Assembly (NCBI GenBank): GCA_963854735.1
Contig: OY978098.1
Location: forward strand, 2,802,001-2,866,000
DNA from: Marvania coccoides
Taxonomy: Eukaryota; Chlorophyta; Trebouxiophyceae; Chlorellales; Chlorellaceae
DNA: 64,000 nucleotides
Direction: 5' to 3'
In this document: positions 34,013 to 45,772 of the stretch, piece by piece
Layout: each line of letters opens with the position of its first letter
Numbering within the stretch: the stretch's first letter is position 1
Position numbers and translations under genes: made by a program
The notes under the pieces: generated by a model
Told to the model about the DNA's origin: nothing
The model's database searches: none
Seen by the model: the letters and a program-made list of their open reading frames with translations, nothing else

Positions 34013-34743
34013 ATGAAATCTTCTATGACTGCGATTCCTATGCTTTTTCTTTTATTAGACGACCGATCCCCTAGAACTCGTGTTCCAATATCAGAACTTT
34101 TCCCCTCTGTTGCATTTTTGTGCAATTTATTTCTCCCTGGTGTACCTTTATGCATGGAAGGACATATTTTGTGTTGGCAAGTGCTGCCTAGCCCTCCTTT
34201 CCTTACACTCTTGTGTAGTTTGTTATTTAACATTACATTCATTCTAATAGTATTCTTCTTTTTGAACATGTATGCCGCTGTGTTCAGATATATGCAAGGT
34301 CTCCTTCTGCCGACTCTGTGCAGACGAAATCGCAGCCCACAATAGACGCCGCTGCAGCTTTGCTTGCGATTAAAGGCCACCAATGCTTCTCCATCCACGT
34401 GGGAAGCTTCTATTTCCTTTTGCCTCCTCCTGCGCGAGCATCAGAACCTTGATTGCCTATTCAGTGCAATAATCTGAGAAGTCTCGAAGCGCTCGAACAC
34501 CATTCGTGTGACAGTCATGGATTTGATTGATCACGTTCGGGTGCCTTTCAGAAGTGATCCATGCTCCAAACTCCCTTCTTTCTAATTAAAGGAGGAAAGT
34601 CATAGCATGGAAGCTTGGAAGCTCAGGTTGGCCACAAAAAATCCCACAATAAATAATATAAATCTCTTCAGTAGTGGAGATTTTTGTTTTGTGGTGGTTG
34701 CTTTTTGGAAACGGCAAGTCTCAATTTTTTCGTTGGAGAATCG
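34013..34743. other. Intergenic stretch
   Basis: 731 bp between the zinc-finger gene and the oligopeptidase. T-rich 3' region, then mixed-composition DNA. Several short open frames without recognisable features. No gene supported. Confidence 0.5.
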
Positions 34744-37700
34744 ATGAAACTCACTCTCTCCCGATCCTTCAGGGCTCGCCTGTGTCACACCGTCACCAGA
34801 TCATCTATCCGCACCACTCGTGCTGCATCCTCCTCTGCGTGTGTGCCCCACTATTCATTGCTGAGTGCGCGCAAGACCACGTCCAAAATCTCTAGCATCC
34901 AAACCCACTTGCCCAGAAACATCCACGCAAGAAGCATCGCGATGGCCGCTCCCACTGCCACCGACAACCCGTTGTTGACGGTGAGCAACCGCAATTGATG
35001 CCCAACAACCTCTTAACTTTCTGATCAAGCTGAGATCGCGATCACCACTATAATACAATATATATGACTCTAATGAATAATTGCTGTCGTTTTCAGGACT
35101 CTCCCTTCCCGCTGTACGACCAAGTGAAAGCGGAACACGTGGTCCCCGGCATTCGCTCCCTCCTGGAGGAGCTGCACAGCGAAATCGACGCTCTGGAGTC
35201 GGGCGTTTCCCCAACCTGGCCCGGCCTGGTGGAGCCCCTGGAGCGCATCGTGGACCGCATTTCTCGCGCCTGGGGCACCGTCAGCCACCTCAAGGCCGTC
35301 AAGGACTCCGAGGAGCTGCGCAAGGCGGTCGAGGAGGTGCAGCCTGAGCGTGTGAAGCTGAGCCTGCGTCTGTCGCAGTCCCGCCCCCTGTACGAGGCGT
35401 TCAAGGCCATCAAAGAGGGCCCCGGGTGGAGCGACCTCACAGAGGCGCAGCAGCGCATCGTCGATGGCGAGCTGCGCGACTTTGTGTTGGGCGGCGTGGC
35501 CCTGGAGGGTGAAGCCAAGGAGCGCTTCAACGAGATCCAGCAGGAGCTGTGAGTATAGCTATTTTTATGTTCTATAGTCAGCGTCGATTTTTTCGCCTGG
35601 ATCTGATTGCGATGCTCGTAAATTCGTCGAGTTATAACCCTTGTTAACCCTTTTATTATTTTATTATTTTATTAGGTCTAAGCTGAGCACCGACTTCGCC
35701 AACCACCTGCTGGACGCCACCAAGGCCTTTAAGAAGCTGGTCACCGACAAGGCCGAAGTGGAGGGACTCCCTGACTCAGCGCTGGCCCTGGCCGCGCAGC
35801 AGGCGTCCAAGGAGCCCGGCCACGAAGGCGCCACCGCAGGTTTGTTTTATTTTTTATTTTTTTATAATTAATTTTAAATTCGAATTTTAATCGAACGCGT
35901 GCTTCCCCAAACTGCAGAGGCAGGACCATGGCTTTTCACTCTGGACTTCCCGTCTTTCTTTCCCGTGATGACTCACGCCCAGAACCGCGCGCTGCGTGAA
36001 GAGCTGTACCGCGCCAATATCACTCGGGCCTCCTCTGGCGACATCGACAACTCCCCCATCATTGACCGGATCCTGACTCTGCGCCGGGAGAAGTCCAACC
36101 TACTGGGGTACGACAATTTTGCGGAGGTGTCAATGGCATCTAAAATGGCCACCCTGGACCAGGCGGAGGCGCTGCTGGAGCGGCTGCGTGAGGCCTCGTA
36201 CGACGCTGCCGTGCGTGACCTAGAAGATATCAAGGAGTACGCGAAGCAGCAGGGAGAGGGCCAGGAGCTCATGCACTGGGACGTTAGCTACTGGTGAGTT
36301 AAGAACGCTCGAAAATAACTTGACGCCATTACTTGTTAATCGCTTATTAAATAAAATGTCTTCGTGTTGTGTGTGTCTAGGTCTGAGCGCCTGAAGGAGG
36401 ACAAGTATTCGATTTCCGACGAGGAGCTGCGTCCCTACTTTGCACTGCCCAACGTTCTGGACGGCCTCTTTAAGCTGGCCAAGCGCCTGTACGACGTTGA
36501 TATTGTGCCTGCAGACGGCCAGGTGCCAGTTTGGCACGAGGACGTTCGGTTCTTCATGGTCAAGAAGGACGGCAAGCCCAAGGCTTACTTCTTCCTGGTC
36601 AGAGAAATTGCGATTTTTCATTTTTATTGGAAAAAGCAGCATTTTTTTAATATTTGTGCTCAACTGTATAATTATTTTACCTGTTTTCAGGACCCCTACT
36701 CGCGCCCAGCAGAGAAGCGCGGTGGTGCATGGATGGACGAGGTTTGCGGGCAGTCCAAGCTGTTCGCCACTGGAGACGACGCCGTGCGCCTGCCCGTTGC
36801 CCACATGGTGTGCAACCAGACCCCTCCCGTGGGAGACAAGCCTTCGCTGATGACCTTCCGTGAGGTGGAAACGCTGTTCCACGAGGTGGGGAAATACAGA
36901 ACAGCTGTTGATAAAGGAGTGAAGAAATGACGAGTGTGCTGCGTATTGACGCATTTATCGTTTCATGCCTTGGATTTTTCTTGATTAAGCAGCAACAGTA
37001 CTCATTTTATGCCACGAAACATTTTTGCTATTTTGTTCAGACTGTTTCACCCTCTTCCCCACCCCGCAGTTTGGCCACGCTGCCCAGCACATGCTGACGG
37101 AGCAGAAGGAGGGCCTGTGCGCCGGAATCCGAGGAGTCAACTGGGACGCTGTGGAGCTTCCTTCACGTAAGCAGTGATATTTGCTCCGTTCCTACGCTTG
37201 ACGCTGCTGAATTTTATAATTATAAGAAGCCATGCATCAAGGCAATTTGCACCTAACAACAATGCTGCCCCCCCCATTTCTGCTCCAGAATTCCAAGAGA
37301 ACTTCTGCTACGAGCGCAAGACTCTGTACGGCTTCGCCAAGCACTACGAGACCGGGGAGCCGCTCCCTGAGGACCTGTACCAGCGCCTGCTGGCCGCCAA
37401 GACCTACCGCGCTGCCTCCATGATGATGCGCCAGATCCACTTCGCGTCCACCGACCTGGACATTCACGCTCGCTACGTCCCTGGCACTGAGACGGTGTTT
37501 GAGCGCGAGAAGGCCATCGCCAAGCGCACCACCGTGATGCAGCCGCTGCCCGAGGACCGCTTCCTCTGCGGGTTCTCCCACATCTTTGCTGGGGGCTACG
37601 CCGCGGGGTACTACAGCTACAAGTGGGCAGAGGTCCTGTCTGCCGACGCGTACGCTGCCTTCGAGGAGGCTGGCCTGGAGAATGAGGACGCGATTCAGGC

Positions 37701-37842
37701 GATCGGCCGCCGCTTCCGCGATACCGTGCTGGCTCTGGGCGGCGGCAGGGAGCCTGCTGATGTGTTCAAGGACTTCCGCGGCCGTGAGCCCAGCCCTGAA
37801 GCGCTGCTGCGCCACAGCGGGCTGCTGCCTGCCGCGGCATGA
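34744..37842 (+). CDS. Organellar M3-family oligopeptidase (oligopeptidase A-like)
   Basis: Eight exons: 34744..34980, 35097..35548, 35676..35839, 35918..36293, 36381..36597, 36691..36885, 37070..37166 and 37289..37842; 763 residues. A zinc peptidase that degrades short peptides, including cleaved targeting peptides, in plastids and mitochondria. Residues 1-65 are Ser/Arg/Thr-rich with no acids until about residue 70, a dual-targeting type presequence. Family blocks are [41 protein letters not shown] and [15 protein letters not shown]. The zinc motif HEFGH (with AAQH after it) is split by intron 6 exactly between HE and FGH, so both exons are needed for activity. Plant homologues are called OOP/TOP. 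Downstream region is AT-poor and non-coding. Confidence 0.95.
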
Positions 37843-38539
37843 GCGATGTGAAGGCGCGTTGGCAGAAGGAAGATGGAAACTGAGTTTTTAGTTGTGTTAC
37901 ACTCGTTGCATGTACTAAAGAAATTGAAACGATTCAGCGGAGTAGTACTAGTAAAAAGTAGGCTGTGCCTGTGTGCTGGCTGCGGCTAAAGGTTTGATGA
38001 GCTGGTGCGCTTGCAAGATGATGGATTTACAGCAGCTACCGTGCAGACGATGCTTCAGCCTCGGCAGGCTGCAGGCAGCTTTTTATTCAGCTCCCTGCTT
38101 CCGAAATTTGCACCCAAGGAAATGAGAGCTCAATCTTCTAGTAGACTTTAGTGACAAGCGCATATTATTCAAGCTATATTTCAGGGCCAGAAGAAGTAAA
38201 AATACGGTTTCTTTTGGGGGGAGTGCCCTTGGAGGTTGCTTGGCGGGCGGGGGGGTTGGAGAAATAACTAAAAATGGACGCATAACAACACATAATAACA
38301 GAGAGGCGCAGTGAATCAATAGCAAGGTTGAAAAATAAAAACCTTTCCCACCCTTGGGACAGGCGTTGGAAGAGAAAAAAGAAGGGCGGGAACTGGAGGC
38401 AGGCGATAGAAAGAAAAAGCAACAACGCAAGCATGCACAGTTGATTCAAAAATGGCAATGGTTAAACAAATCATTGAAAAGATAGACCCCATAAATTTGA
38501 CGGAAAACTTAAATGAGAACTTTAGCGTTCACCGTTTCT
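37843..38539. other. Intergenic stretch between convergent oligopeptidase and multicopper oxidase
   Basis: 697 bp between two 3' ends. 37970-38090 is fairly GC-rich with near-repeats of gcagct/gcaggct; it could be 3' UTR. The rest is A/T-rich. No gene seen. Confidence 0.5.
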
Positions 38540-41500
38540 TCAAGCATGGCAATGACCTGGTGCCCACTGAGACTTCCAGGGGTTGACGTAGCCCTTGGAT
38601 TCGAGGGAAGACAGCTCGGGATCGCGTTCTTTAGAGTAGAACACGCGGTATATATTTTTCTTGAGCATGTTCTTGACGTACGTCGGAGAAAAGCAGCGAG
38701 GGGACGAAGTGGCACGCAGCGCAGGCAGCATGGGGTTTGAGTACTTCCAGTTGGAGTATATAACCTGCATTAATGAATCAACGCATCCGTTGTAAAGGTT
38801 TGCGGGGGAGAATAAACAAATAGGAAGAATCTGACCTTGTTGACCGTCAAAAATTGCTTGGCTGAATCCGGATTCTTAGTCCCCTTCAGAGGCAAGGTGG
38901 TCCGGAACGCGCGCAGCATGTCATCGTCCTCGTGGATCAGGTTGTGGCAGTGGAACTGCAAAGAATACGCATTTTTTTATTTTTTATTTTGGGTGCAACA
39001 AAAGAAAACGGGCTGCAAACTCACCATATAATCGCCACGATGAGCCCCAAAGCGGGCAATAGTCCACACCGTTGTGTCCGCGGCCATGTAGACCACGTCT
39101 TTGGGGCTCATGTACTCGTAGGAGCGAACGCCGTTCACGCTGCCCGTGGTGCTTTCCATTTTGGTGCCATTTTGAATTGTACGCTCAAGCACGAGGAAGT
39201 CCACCAAATGCATGTGAATAGGGTGGAACATGCAAGGGCGCAGACCCGGCGTTAGTGCTTGAGAAAGTGGTCATGCAGCGAGCGAGTGGAACGCTTGAAG
39301 ACATAAAATTTGGAGGGTAAAATGTTGGTTGGGCAATGGGCGTCCCAGTTTTGTCCACCCTCACCATTTGTCAGAAGGCTGGGGCCGGTCTGAGACCTGC
39401 TCGTACTCCACACCCTTCATTTCCCACAGCTCCCACGTGTTCAGTCCAGGTTTGGCTGCGATTTTGACAGTGTCCCACGTCTCGTTGTTAATCTGCAGAC
39501 ACGAGAAGTGGGAGGGGTGATTAATTCGTATTCATATTGTCCACCCAGAAGGTGCAACGGTGAACTAACCCTCCAGTAAGGGTGGGTGTCGATGAACGAG
39601 AAAATAAACCTCCTGCATACAAAAAATATGTCTCTTTAATTTTTATTTTTGTTGAAAAATAAGATTGAGACTTGATATCCTCGGTGCTTGGCGGGCATAT
39701 GAAAAAAAAAATACAAAAAAAATAGAAACGTTTTGCTTCATTGTGGAAAAATCAGCCCTAGGAAGTACTCCGGACATCTTTGCGGTATCATTTTGTTCAA
39801 CGGCGAATCATTAGGCTGCTGCCGCTATAGCTTACCGATGGGGCTTGTTGGCAGCAATTAGCTTTCTCGCCTCCGCAACATCGTCGGCGCTCAGCACCCT
39901 CTCCATGTGGCGCATGGGCTTTGGATTGAGGTCCTGCCTCTCAACGTAGGCGCTCATGCTGACAGGCGTGTCTTGGCCAGAAACCACGATCCTCGCCACC
40001 AGGTGGCTGTTGCAAAAATAGGGCACGTTGGGTACAAAAAGGGGTCCCTGTGGTTGTAAACGTACAGAGTTTCGTCCCTGTAGCTGGAGAAATCGCATAC
40101 GGCCTGCACAAATAAAGGACAGTGCAGAAAGGGATGAGCTAAGAGATTTTTACATAAAAGAGGCGGCGACAATAAAAGAAACCAGCGTACCTCGTAGCGC
40201 TCCGACACGCCAATGAGCAAGCCTTCAGAAGGGAACACCACAGCTTCGGGTCTGTACCCACCGTCCGTAGCTATGACCTTGCAAATCTTGGAAGAAACCT
40301 CGGTGTCGCCGTCAACAGATATTATCTGCAGCAGGTACCTGAAGCAAATAGAAGCATTGGGGAGGGGGAAAATGAGTATGCAATAGAAGAAAATGCGGGG
40401 CGGGGGGGGGGGGGGTGAGGGGGGGGTCACAAGCGGGCAGAGGGAGGGGAGAAACAAAGTAGCATATTTAACTCACGGGCGGGACACTGCCGAGTTCAGC
40501 AGCCGCATGCGGTACATTTTGGCGTCCACCATCATAAGCGGGAACGGAATCCCCGACGCGCTATTGATGTCGCCGTAAAAATTGTATCTGCAGCATTATG
40601 GAGGTTGAAAAATAAGTTGAATTATATTATTGAGGATTGTTCAAACAAAAGGCTACCTAGCGTCATCAGCATGGGATCATTTCAGGAAGATTAATTATCA
40701 TTGTGAAGACACTGGGCGGAGAGGAAAAAGGGGGGGGGGACTTACTCGTGCGGACCACCGCTCTCAGAGGTGTTCAGAAACAGCTGGCATTTTGTGTCGA
40801 GCACGGAGTCGGAGAGAATCATGTGAAGCTCAGGCACATCCTCCAGATTCCACGGCTCGCCGCAGCCCCCGTCTTTCTCCTTTGAGCTTATAACATGCAG
40901 GCCTGTGCACGCAATAAAAAAAAAGCAATATGTCTTAGCTTGGAAAATGTGCAGCCAGCATGAAAAAAAGCTGCAAATCACCTGTTGCGCCGTAGTAAAC
41001 GTTGTAAGCGGTCAATCTGAGCGAGTGGTCATGGTACCAGGCTGTGGTGGGCCTGCATGGAGAGAAATAGAAAAAAACAACGGCTTTGAGAATTTCAGCA
41101 TTTAAATCAAGTGTAGAAATTTAAATTCATCAACGCACTTGTTGTTGGGGTAGAAATAGTACTTAGTCTGGCCAGGACAGATAACATCCTCCGCCCACCC
41201 ATCAGAAGGAGCAATGGAGGCAGCGCCGTGCAGGTGGATCCCGATGGGGCGGCCCTTGCCGCAGGGGGTGAAGCCGCTGAAATACTTGCCTTCGATGCGG
41301 TTTTTAAAGCGGATGGCGCTTTCCTGCCCACTCGTAGCGACGACAGTGGGCCCGGGAACCATGCCGTTGAAACTGTGCAGCACGCCAATATTGGATTTTG
41401 AAAATCAAAGGAGAAAGATAAAAACAACAAAGAGAAAAGAACTGAACTGATGCAACCAGAAAAAGAAATAAGAATGAAAGAAAGAAATGCTACTTTGCAA

Positions 41501-41864
41501 AAACATTTGAGCTCACCCAATCATCCAGGTTTTCTTGTCCATGCACTGCGGGATGATGTGGTGGAACGCATTTTTATGGACCTCGGAGACGGTGAGACTG
41601 TATGCGTGCATGCAATGGCCATCAGGGCGGTACTGCGGCTCAAATTCAGGCTTAAGTCGGGGGGGGATTTTTGAAGACTTGCTGGAAAAGGTTGATAGGG
41701 AAGGGCGTTGCCGGGTATCCCTGCACCATAAACTCCTGAGGCTTATTGATGCAGGCTGCCTCTGGGTGAGGCGAGGGGGGAGAGCACTCGGCGCTAGCGA
41801 TTTTGAAAAGTGAACAACAGACTGCCACCAGGGCTAAGCAGCCCCTGCTGCGCCTGTACATCAT
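38540..41864 (-). pseudogene. Secreted multicopper oxidase (CotA/bilirubin-oxidase-like) with two frameshifts
   Basis: About twelve exons: 41517..41864, 41139..41372, 40982..41052, 40746..40902, 40477..40587, 40191..40338, 39836..40103, 39570..39612, 39365..39492, 39025..~39257, 38836..38955 and 38540..38764. A signal peptide (MMYRRSRGCLALVAVCC) starts at 41864. All four copper-ligand motifs are present: HLHG, WYHDH, FHPIHMHLVDF and FHCHNLIHEDDDM with the axial Met. This is the two-lobed CotA/bilirubin-oxidase group, which oxidises phenols, bilirubin or metals. Exon 1 has one base too many at an 8-C run (41659-41666); exon 7 lacks one base near 40036-40044. The exon 9/10 junction also does not join cleanly: the strong donor at 39364 leaves the wrong frame. 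Either a recent pseudogene or assembly errors at homopolymers; the rest is well conserved. Confidence 0.8.
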
Positions 41865-42379
41865 CGTAGGCGTAGAAAACAGCAATACGATATGCAAATA
41901 GTAATTGTGAATATAACAAGTTTTATTGATTTGTCAATCGAAGATTGGTCGCATAGTCAAATTTGTCCCGCCGTCTCCTCAAAAGGCAAGGCAAGACACG
42001 CGGAACATTCCCTGGCAAGAGGGCAGCAGTGGCACAGAGGGCGGTACGGTGTGGAATTTTTCCTTCCGCTAGAGGCCCTGGAGAGGAGGAGCAATGGGTG
42101 AAATTGCTGAACTTGATTTCCCCCCCACATACGAATGCGCGGCCGCCAGCGGGGTGCCAAAGCTATGACATCTCTCCCCGGATAGAAAAGGACTGGGCAT
42201 TATCTTCCAGACATGACAATGCATTGTTGTTAGAGGGAGCAGAGCTTTCTTCTTCAAGAAGTCTTCTTAGAAGAGGGGCCAGATTATATATTGCATGGCG
42301 GCGGCAGCGGTGAAAGAGATGGCAATTGACATTAAATTTATAATTTTATATTTCGAAAAAGGGTAAATACTATATCGCA
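41865..42379. promoter_or_regulatory. Divergent region between multicopper oxidase and SF3B5
   Basis: 515 bp between start codons on opposite strands. Mixed composition with no recognisable element or gene. Confidence 0.4.
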
Positions 42380-42652
42380 ATGGCGACCACGCTGCAGGAC
42401 CGCTTCAATGTAAACACAGGAGGCGAGCTATTGGCCTCGAAAACAGTGGGGACCGGGCATCCGGACACCAACCGCTTTGAGTGGAACGTCAACATCAAGC
42501 GCGACACATATGCATCCTTCATCGGCCACCACCACCTCTCGGCGTACCAAGCCATCGGCGAAAACGAGTCCATCGGCCGCATCAAGTATAACTTCAAGCA
42601 GTCGATGCTGCTACCTTGCGGCATCCCGCCGGAGAGAGAAGAGGAAGAGTGA
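42380..42652 (+). CDS. SF3B5: Splicing factor 3B subunit 5 (SF3b10)
   Basis: Single exon, 90 residues, the usual length for this family. SF3B5 is a small subunit of SF3b in the U2 snRNP, packed against SF3B1. Signature residues are present: KTVGTGHPDTNRFEW (family: YIGTGHADTTKWEW), VNIKRDTYASFIGHHHLSAYQAI, ENESIGRIKYNF and MLLPCGIPP. The C-terminus is acidic (REEEE), also usual. No intron. It stands between the divergent oxidase and the convergent YEATS gene with 204 bp to the latter's stop. Confidence 0.96.
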   Translation: MATTLQDRFNVNTGGELLASKTVGTGHPDTNRFEWNVNIKRDTYASFIGHHHLSAYQAIGENESIGRIKYNFKQSMLLPCGIPPEREEEE

Positions 42653-42856
42653 TGATACCCTGAAGCACACAGCGACCTGACGACTTTGACGATGACGCCT
42701 AAATTTTGACTGAGAATCATTTAAATTGTTTTTACCATTTTTCTAACCATTCTTTGTACCACTTCCTTCTGTTTGTACGTCATTTACCAGTGTAAGGCTT
42801 CATGAATATTATCAACGAGAGCCACAGTCAATGCCGCAGCGGCCACTCTCTCAGTC

Positions 42857-43782
42857 CTACCCTTGCTCCATTGCCGCCTCCTCTGCATCCAGCGCCTGCA
42901 GCTGCGCCTTCAGGCTGGCAGTGGCGGGCGCCAGCCGCTTCCTCGCGTTCTGGATCCTGGCGTAGTCCGCCCCCGCGTCAAACTTCATAAAGTACTGCGC
43001 GATCTGCGATGGCGGCGCCGCCACCGGCGTGTGAGCTGTAACCCTGTTGTAAAACGCCTCGGTGGGCTCCCAGAACACCACATCTTCGTACACCTCGTAC
43101 AAATGCGGTTTTTTCTGGGGGTTGCCGTGCGCATCCAGCCCCAGCTGCAGGTGGTGGTAGAGCTCGAGGGGCGGCTCCGCCAAGTCATCGTGGAAGTGCA
43201 GGCGGACGACGATGTCGAACTCGCCCCAGCCCGACTCTGTGAGCTCAAAGGGAGGGCTGGTGATGTCTCGGGTGGGGTCTGGGAAGCTGCTGTGCAGGTC
43301 GAACGATACCTGCAGTTGTTGAAGAGAAAACAATATTTGATGATCGCTGGAAAAAAAATTGCGAGTTAGAATGTAGGTGCTTGCCTTTTTAATGATGTGG
43401 GTGAGGTCTTCGTTGACGGGGGACCTGATGTAGACCGTCCATCTGTGTGTGGCTGTTTCAGAGGCCTGAAAGAGGGGAGAGAGAGAGTGAGCAGTACGGC
43501 AAAGCGGTGATGGAGCGGCAGGGAACTCAGTGCTTCGGTATAAAGCGCCAACGCGGCAGCAAACGATGCCATAACCTCAAAATAGAAAAATCGCACCTTT
43601 TTCCCTAAGCTGAATGCTATTGTTCCAGTCAGGACTGGCATCGCCAGCTGAACGCCTTTCAACCTCTTTTCTCCATTCTGCAAGGGTGCAGGGGCTGAAA
43701 TAAGCCAAGATCAAGGTGCAAAAGTAAAGAATACGCTACATACCGGCCCAATGACGTATTTATCGTCTGGATTTTCAGCCAT
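42857..43782 (-). CDS. YEATS-domain protein (GAS41/TAF14 type)
   Basis: Exons 43744..43782, 43597..43677, 43385..43465 and 42857..43309; 217 residues. YEATS domains read acetylated or crotonylated lysine on histone H3; GAS41/TAF14 proteins serve in SWR1, NuA4 or TFIID-type complexes. The domain spans about residues 14-140: GSAFSLGKK-type first strand, HRWTVYIRSP, HIIKKVSFDLHSSF, PPFELTESGWGEFDI and HHLQLGL. A short C-terminal helical region follows, as in GAS41. Intron 3 has a GC donor (AAG|gcaagc at 43384), confirmed by perfect continuity of HIIKK-VSFDLH across it. H2A.Z, deposited by SWR1, is encoded 25 kb away, but this is no evidence for linkage. Head to head with the HAD gene (219 bp). 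Confidence 0.93.
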
Positions 43783-44001
43783 TTAAAAATAAAATGAAAA
43801 TTTTCGAAATTTATATTCGAGTTCGGCGAAGCTCAAGGTACAGTAATCACAATCAACGATCGTTAACTACTACGTATTCAAATCAAAATTAATCACAAAT
43901 GAGCCTGAGAATGCAGTGAGACAAAAAACAAGTTTGAGACAACAAAATTATCGAAGGAAAACGCAGTAGGCATTCCTAGGACGTTTTAAAATTCAAATAA
44001 A

Positions 44002-45276
44002 ATGTCAGTTTGGCCAGCAAGTTGCAGCCTACCTCGCCCTCAACCCACCTTTTCAGCAGCTGCAAGATCACATCTTTTTGGCCTGCCGCAGCAAGGGATT
44101 ACGCCCCGCGCAAAACCAATGGCAGGGGCAAACGCAGCTGGGCGGCAGTACCACACAATGACCAGCCTCCGTGACCTCCCCGACCATTATTCCGCATGTT
44201 TGCTAGACCAGTTTGGAGTTCTTCACGACGGCGAGCAGCCGTATCCAGGCGCCATTGAAGCCGTCAAGTACCTGGCGAACCGGGGCATGAAGCTCCTGAT
44301 CATCTCCAACTCTTCAAGACGTAAGTGAGCAACGGAGGCTCAGACAATAACGGATTTTTCACCGCACCGCCATTTTGCATATTTTATTGCAATGCATCTT
44401 TGAATGCATCTTTGTAATGGATCTTTGGATTCTGCGTGCTGCAGGATCTTCAGGCGCTCTTGGAAATTTGGGCCGCATGGGCTTTCCAGTCGACGCATTT
44501 TGCGGCGCCATCACCAGCGGAGAGGTGACCCACCAGGCGCTGCTGTCCAGGGCCACCCCATTCTGGCAGCAGCGGCAGCGCTGCGTTCACTTTACTTGGG
44601 GCGACAGAGGCGCTATCTCCCTGGAAGGGCTCACCATTGATGTCACACAAGACCCAACGCAAGCCGATTTCATTCTGGCGCACGGCACTGAGGCGCTGGG
44701 CAGCAGCGTGGACGGCAGCGGGGCGCAGCCGATGCCGCTTGAAGAAATGCGGCGGCTGCTTGAAAGCTGTGCTGCTGCGCGTGCTGGTATGCCCATGGTG
44801 GTGGCCAACCCAGACGTTGTGACGGTGTCTGGCACGGAACTGCGCACAATGCCAGGAACGCTGGCCCAGTGGTGATGAGAAGAAACTGTCGGAAATACTA
44901 TAAACATTTCCATTGCGTTGAAATTAAAGGCAAATAAACGAACCAACCCCTTTGATTTCTTGGCTACAGGTATGCTGCAGCTGGAGGAGAGGTGGTGTTG
45001 ATGGGAAAGCCTGCCTCTGTGATCTACGATGCAGCTCTGGGCATGCTGGGCTTGGACGCAGCGGCGGTGGTGGCCATTGGTGACTCGCTGGAGCACGACA
45101 TTGCGGGGGCTGCCAGGGCGGGGATTGACGCTGTCTTTGTTGCTGGAGGCATTCATGCGGCGGAACTAAAAGTTGGGCCGCCGGAAGCACCGCAGTGGGA
45201 GCCAGAGCTGCTGGGAGCGCTGTGCGGACGGTTTAATGCCCACCCACGGTACGCGCTGCCTTACTTTGCAGCTTGA
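44002..45276 (+). CDS. HAD-superfamily class IIA hydrolase (TIGR01459-type)
   Basis: Exons 44002..44320, 44445..44871 and 44970..45276; 350 residues. The 50-residue N-terminus (Ser/Arg/Ala/Gln) looks like an organellar presequence; an internal ATG begins at MTSLRDLPDHY. HAD motif I is LLDQFGVLHDG, with the nucleophile Asp conserved but the usual Trp replaced by Phe (family: DxWGVLHDG). Motif II is ISNSSRRSSG, and motif III/IV lies in MGKPASVIY and IGDSLEHDIAGAARAGID. The class IIA cap occurs between. The family is widespread in bacteria and algae; substrates are poorly defined, so no function beyond phosphatase-like is claimed. TGTAA motifs near 45282 and 45296 are likely polyadenylation signals. 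Confidence 0.9.
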
Positions 45277-45772
45277 GTAATGTAATTATCTGCTGTGTAA
45301 TACTCTCAAACTCTCGCCCAATGAATGACTGCCAATCTAAAACAACTAGGGGAAGATCGAGGCAAAATTGGCTAACACACAACAAGCTCTTTCTATGTCA
45401 TCCATGCAAAACGCTGTCAGCATTTTAAGCAGAATTTTTGAGATCAAACTGAATCAACCGTGTATCATGATACTTGACCATGCGTCATGCAGCGGTTAAG
45501 AGAATGGCTGGCCTGGTGCATAAGCGGCGTTCTGCGGACTTGCTTTATTACAAACCACTTTCTTGAACTATTGAAGGGTAAAAAGTAAGAACAAGTGTCA
45601 CGGGTGTAGTAGTAGCTTGTAGTTCAGCGAAATGGCGCTTCACTCGACGGATTTTAGTTCACGCATCGAAGATATCAGTAAACGGGAGTAAAGAAAAGAA
45701 TATAGTAAGTAAGCATACTGGAAAACAGTTCTGTACTGGTTGTTTCTGCATTCTAAACTACATTTCCAGTGC
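45277..45772. other. Intergenic stretch between convergent HAD and deacetylase genes
   Basis: 496 bp between two 3' ends. AT-rich, with two TGTAA motifs soon after the HAD stop. Nothing else seen. Confidence 0.5.

Noticed and set aside
41640..41700. A short intron removing the poly-C frameshift in the multicopper oxidase
   Set aside because: The only possible donor/acceptor pair would leave an intron of about 30 bases, and both flanking frames align with the family without a gap.
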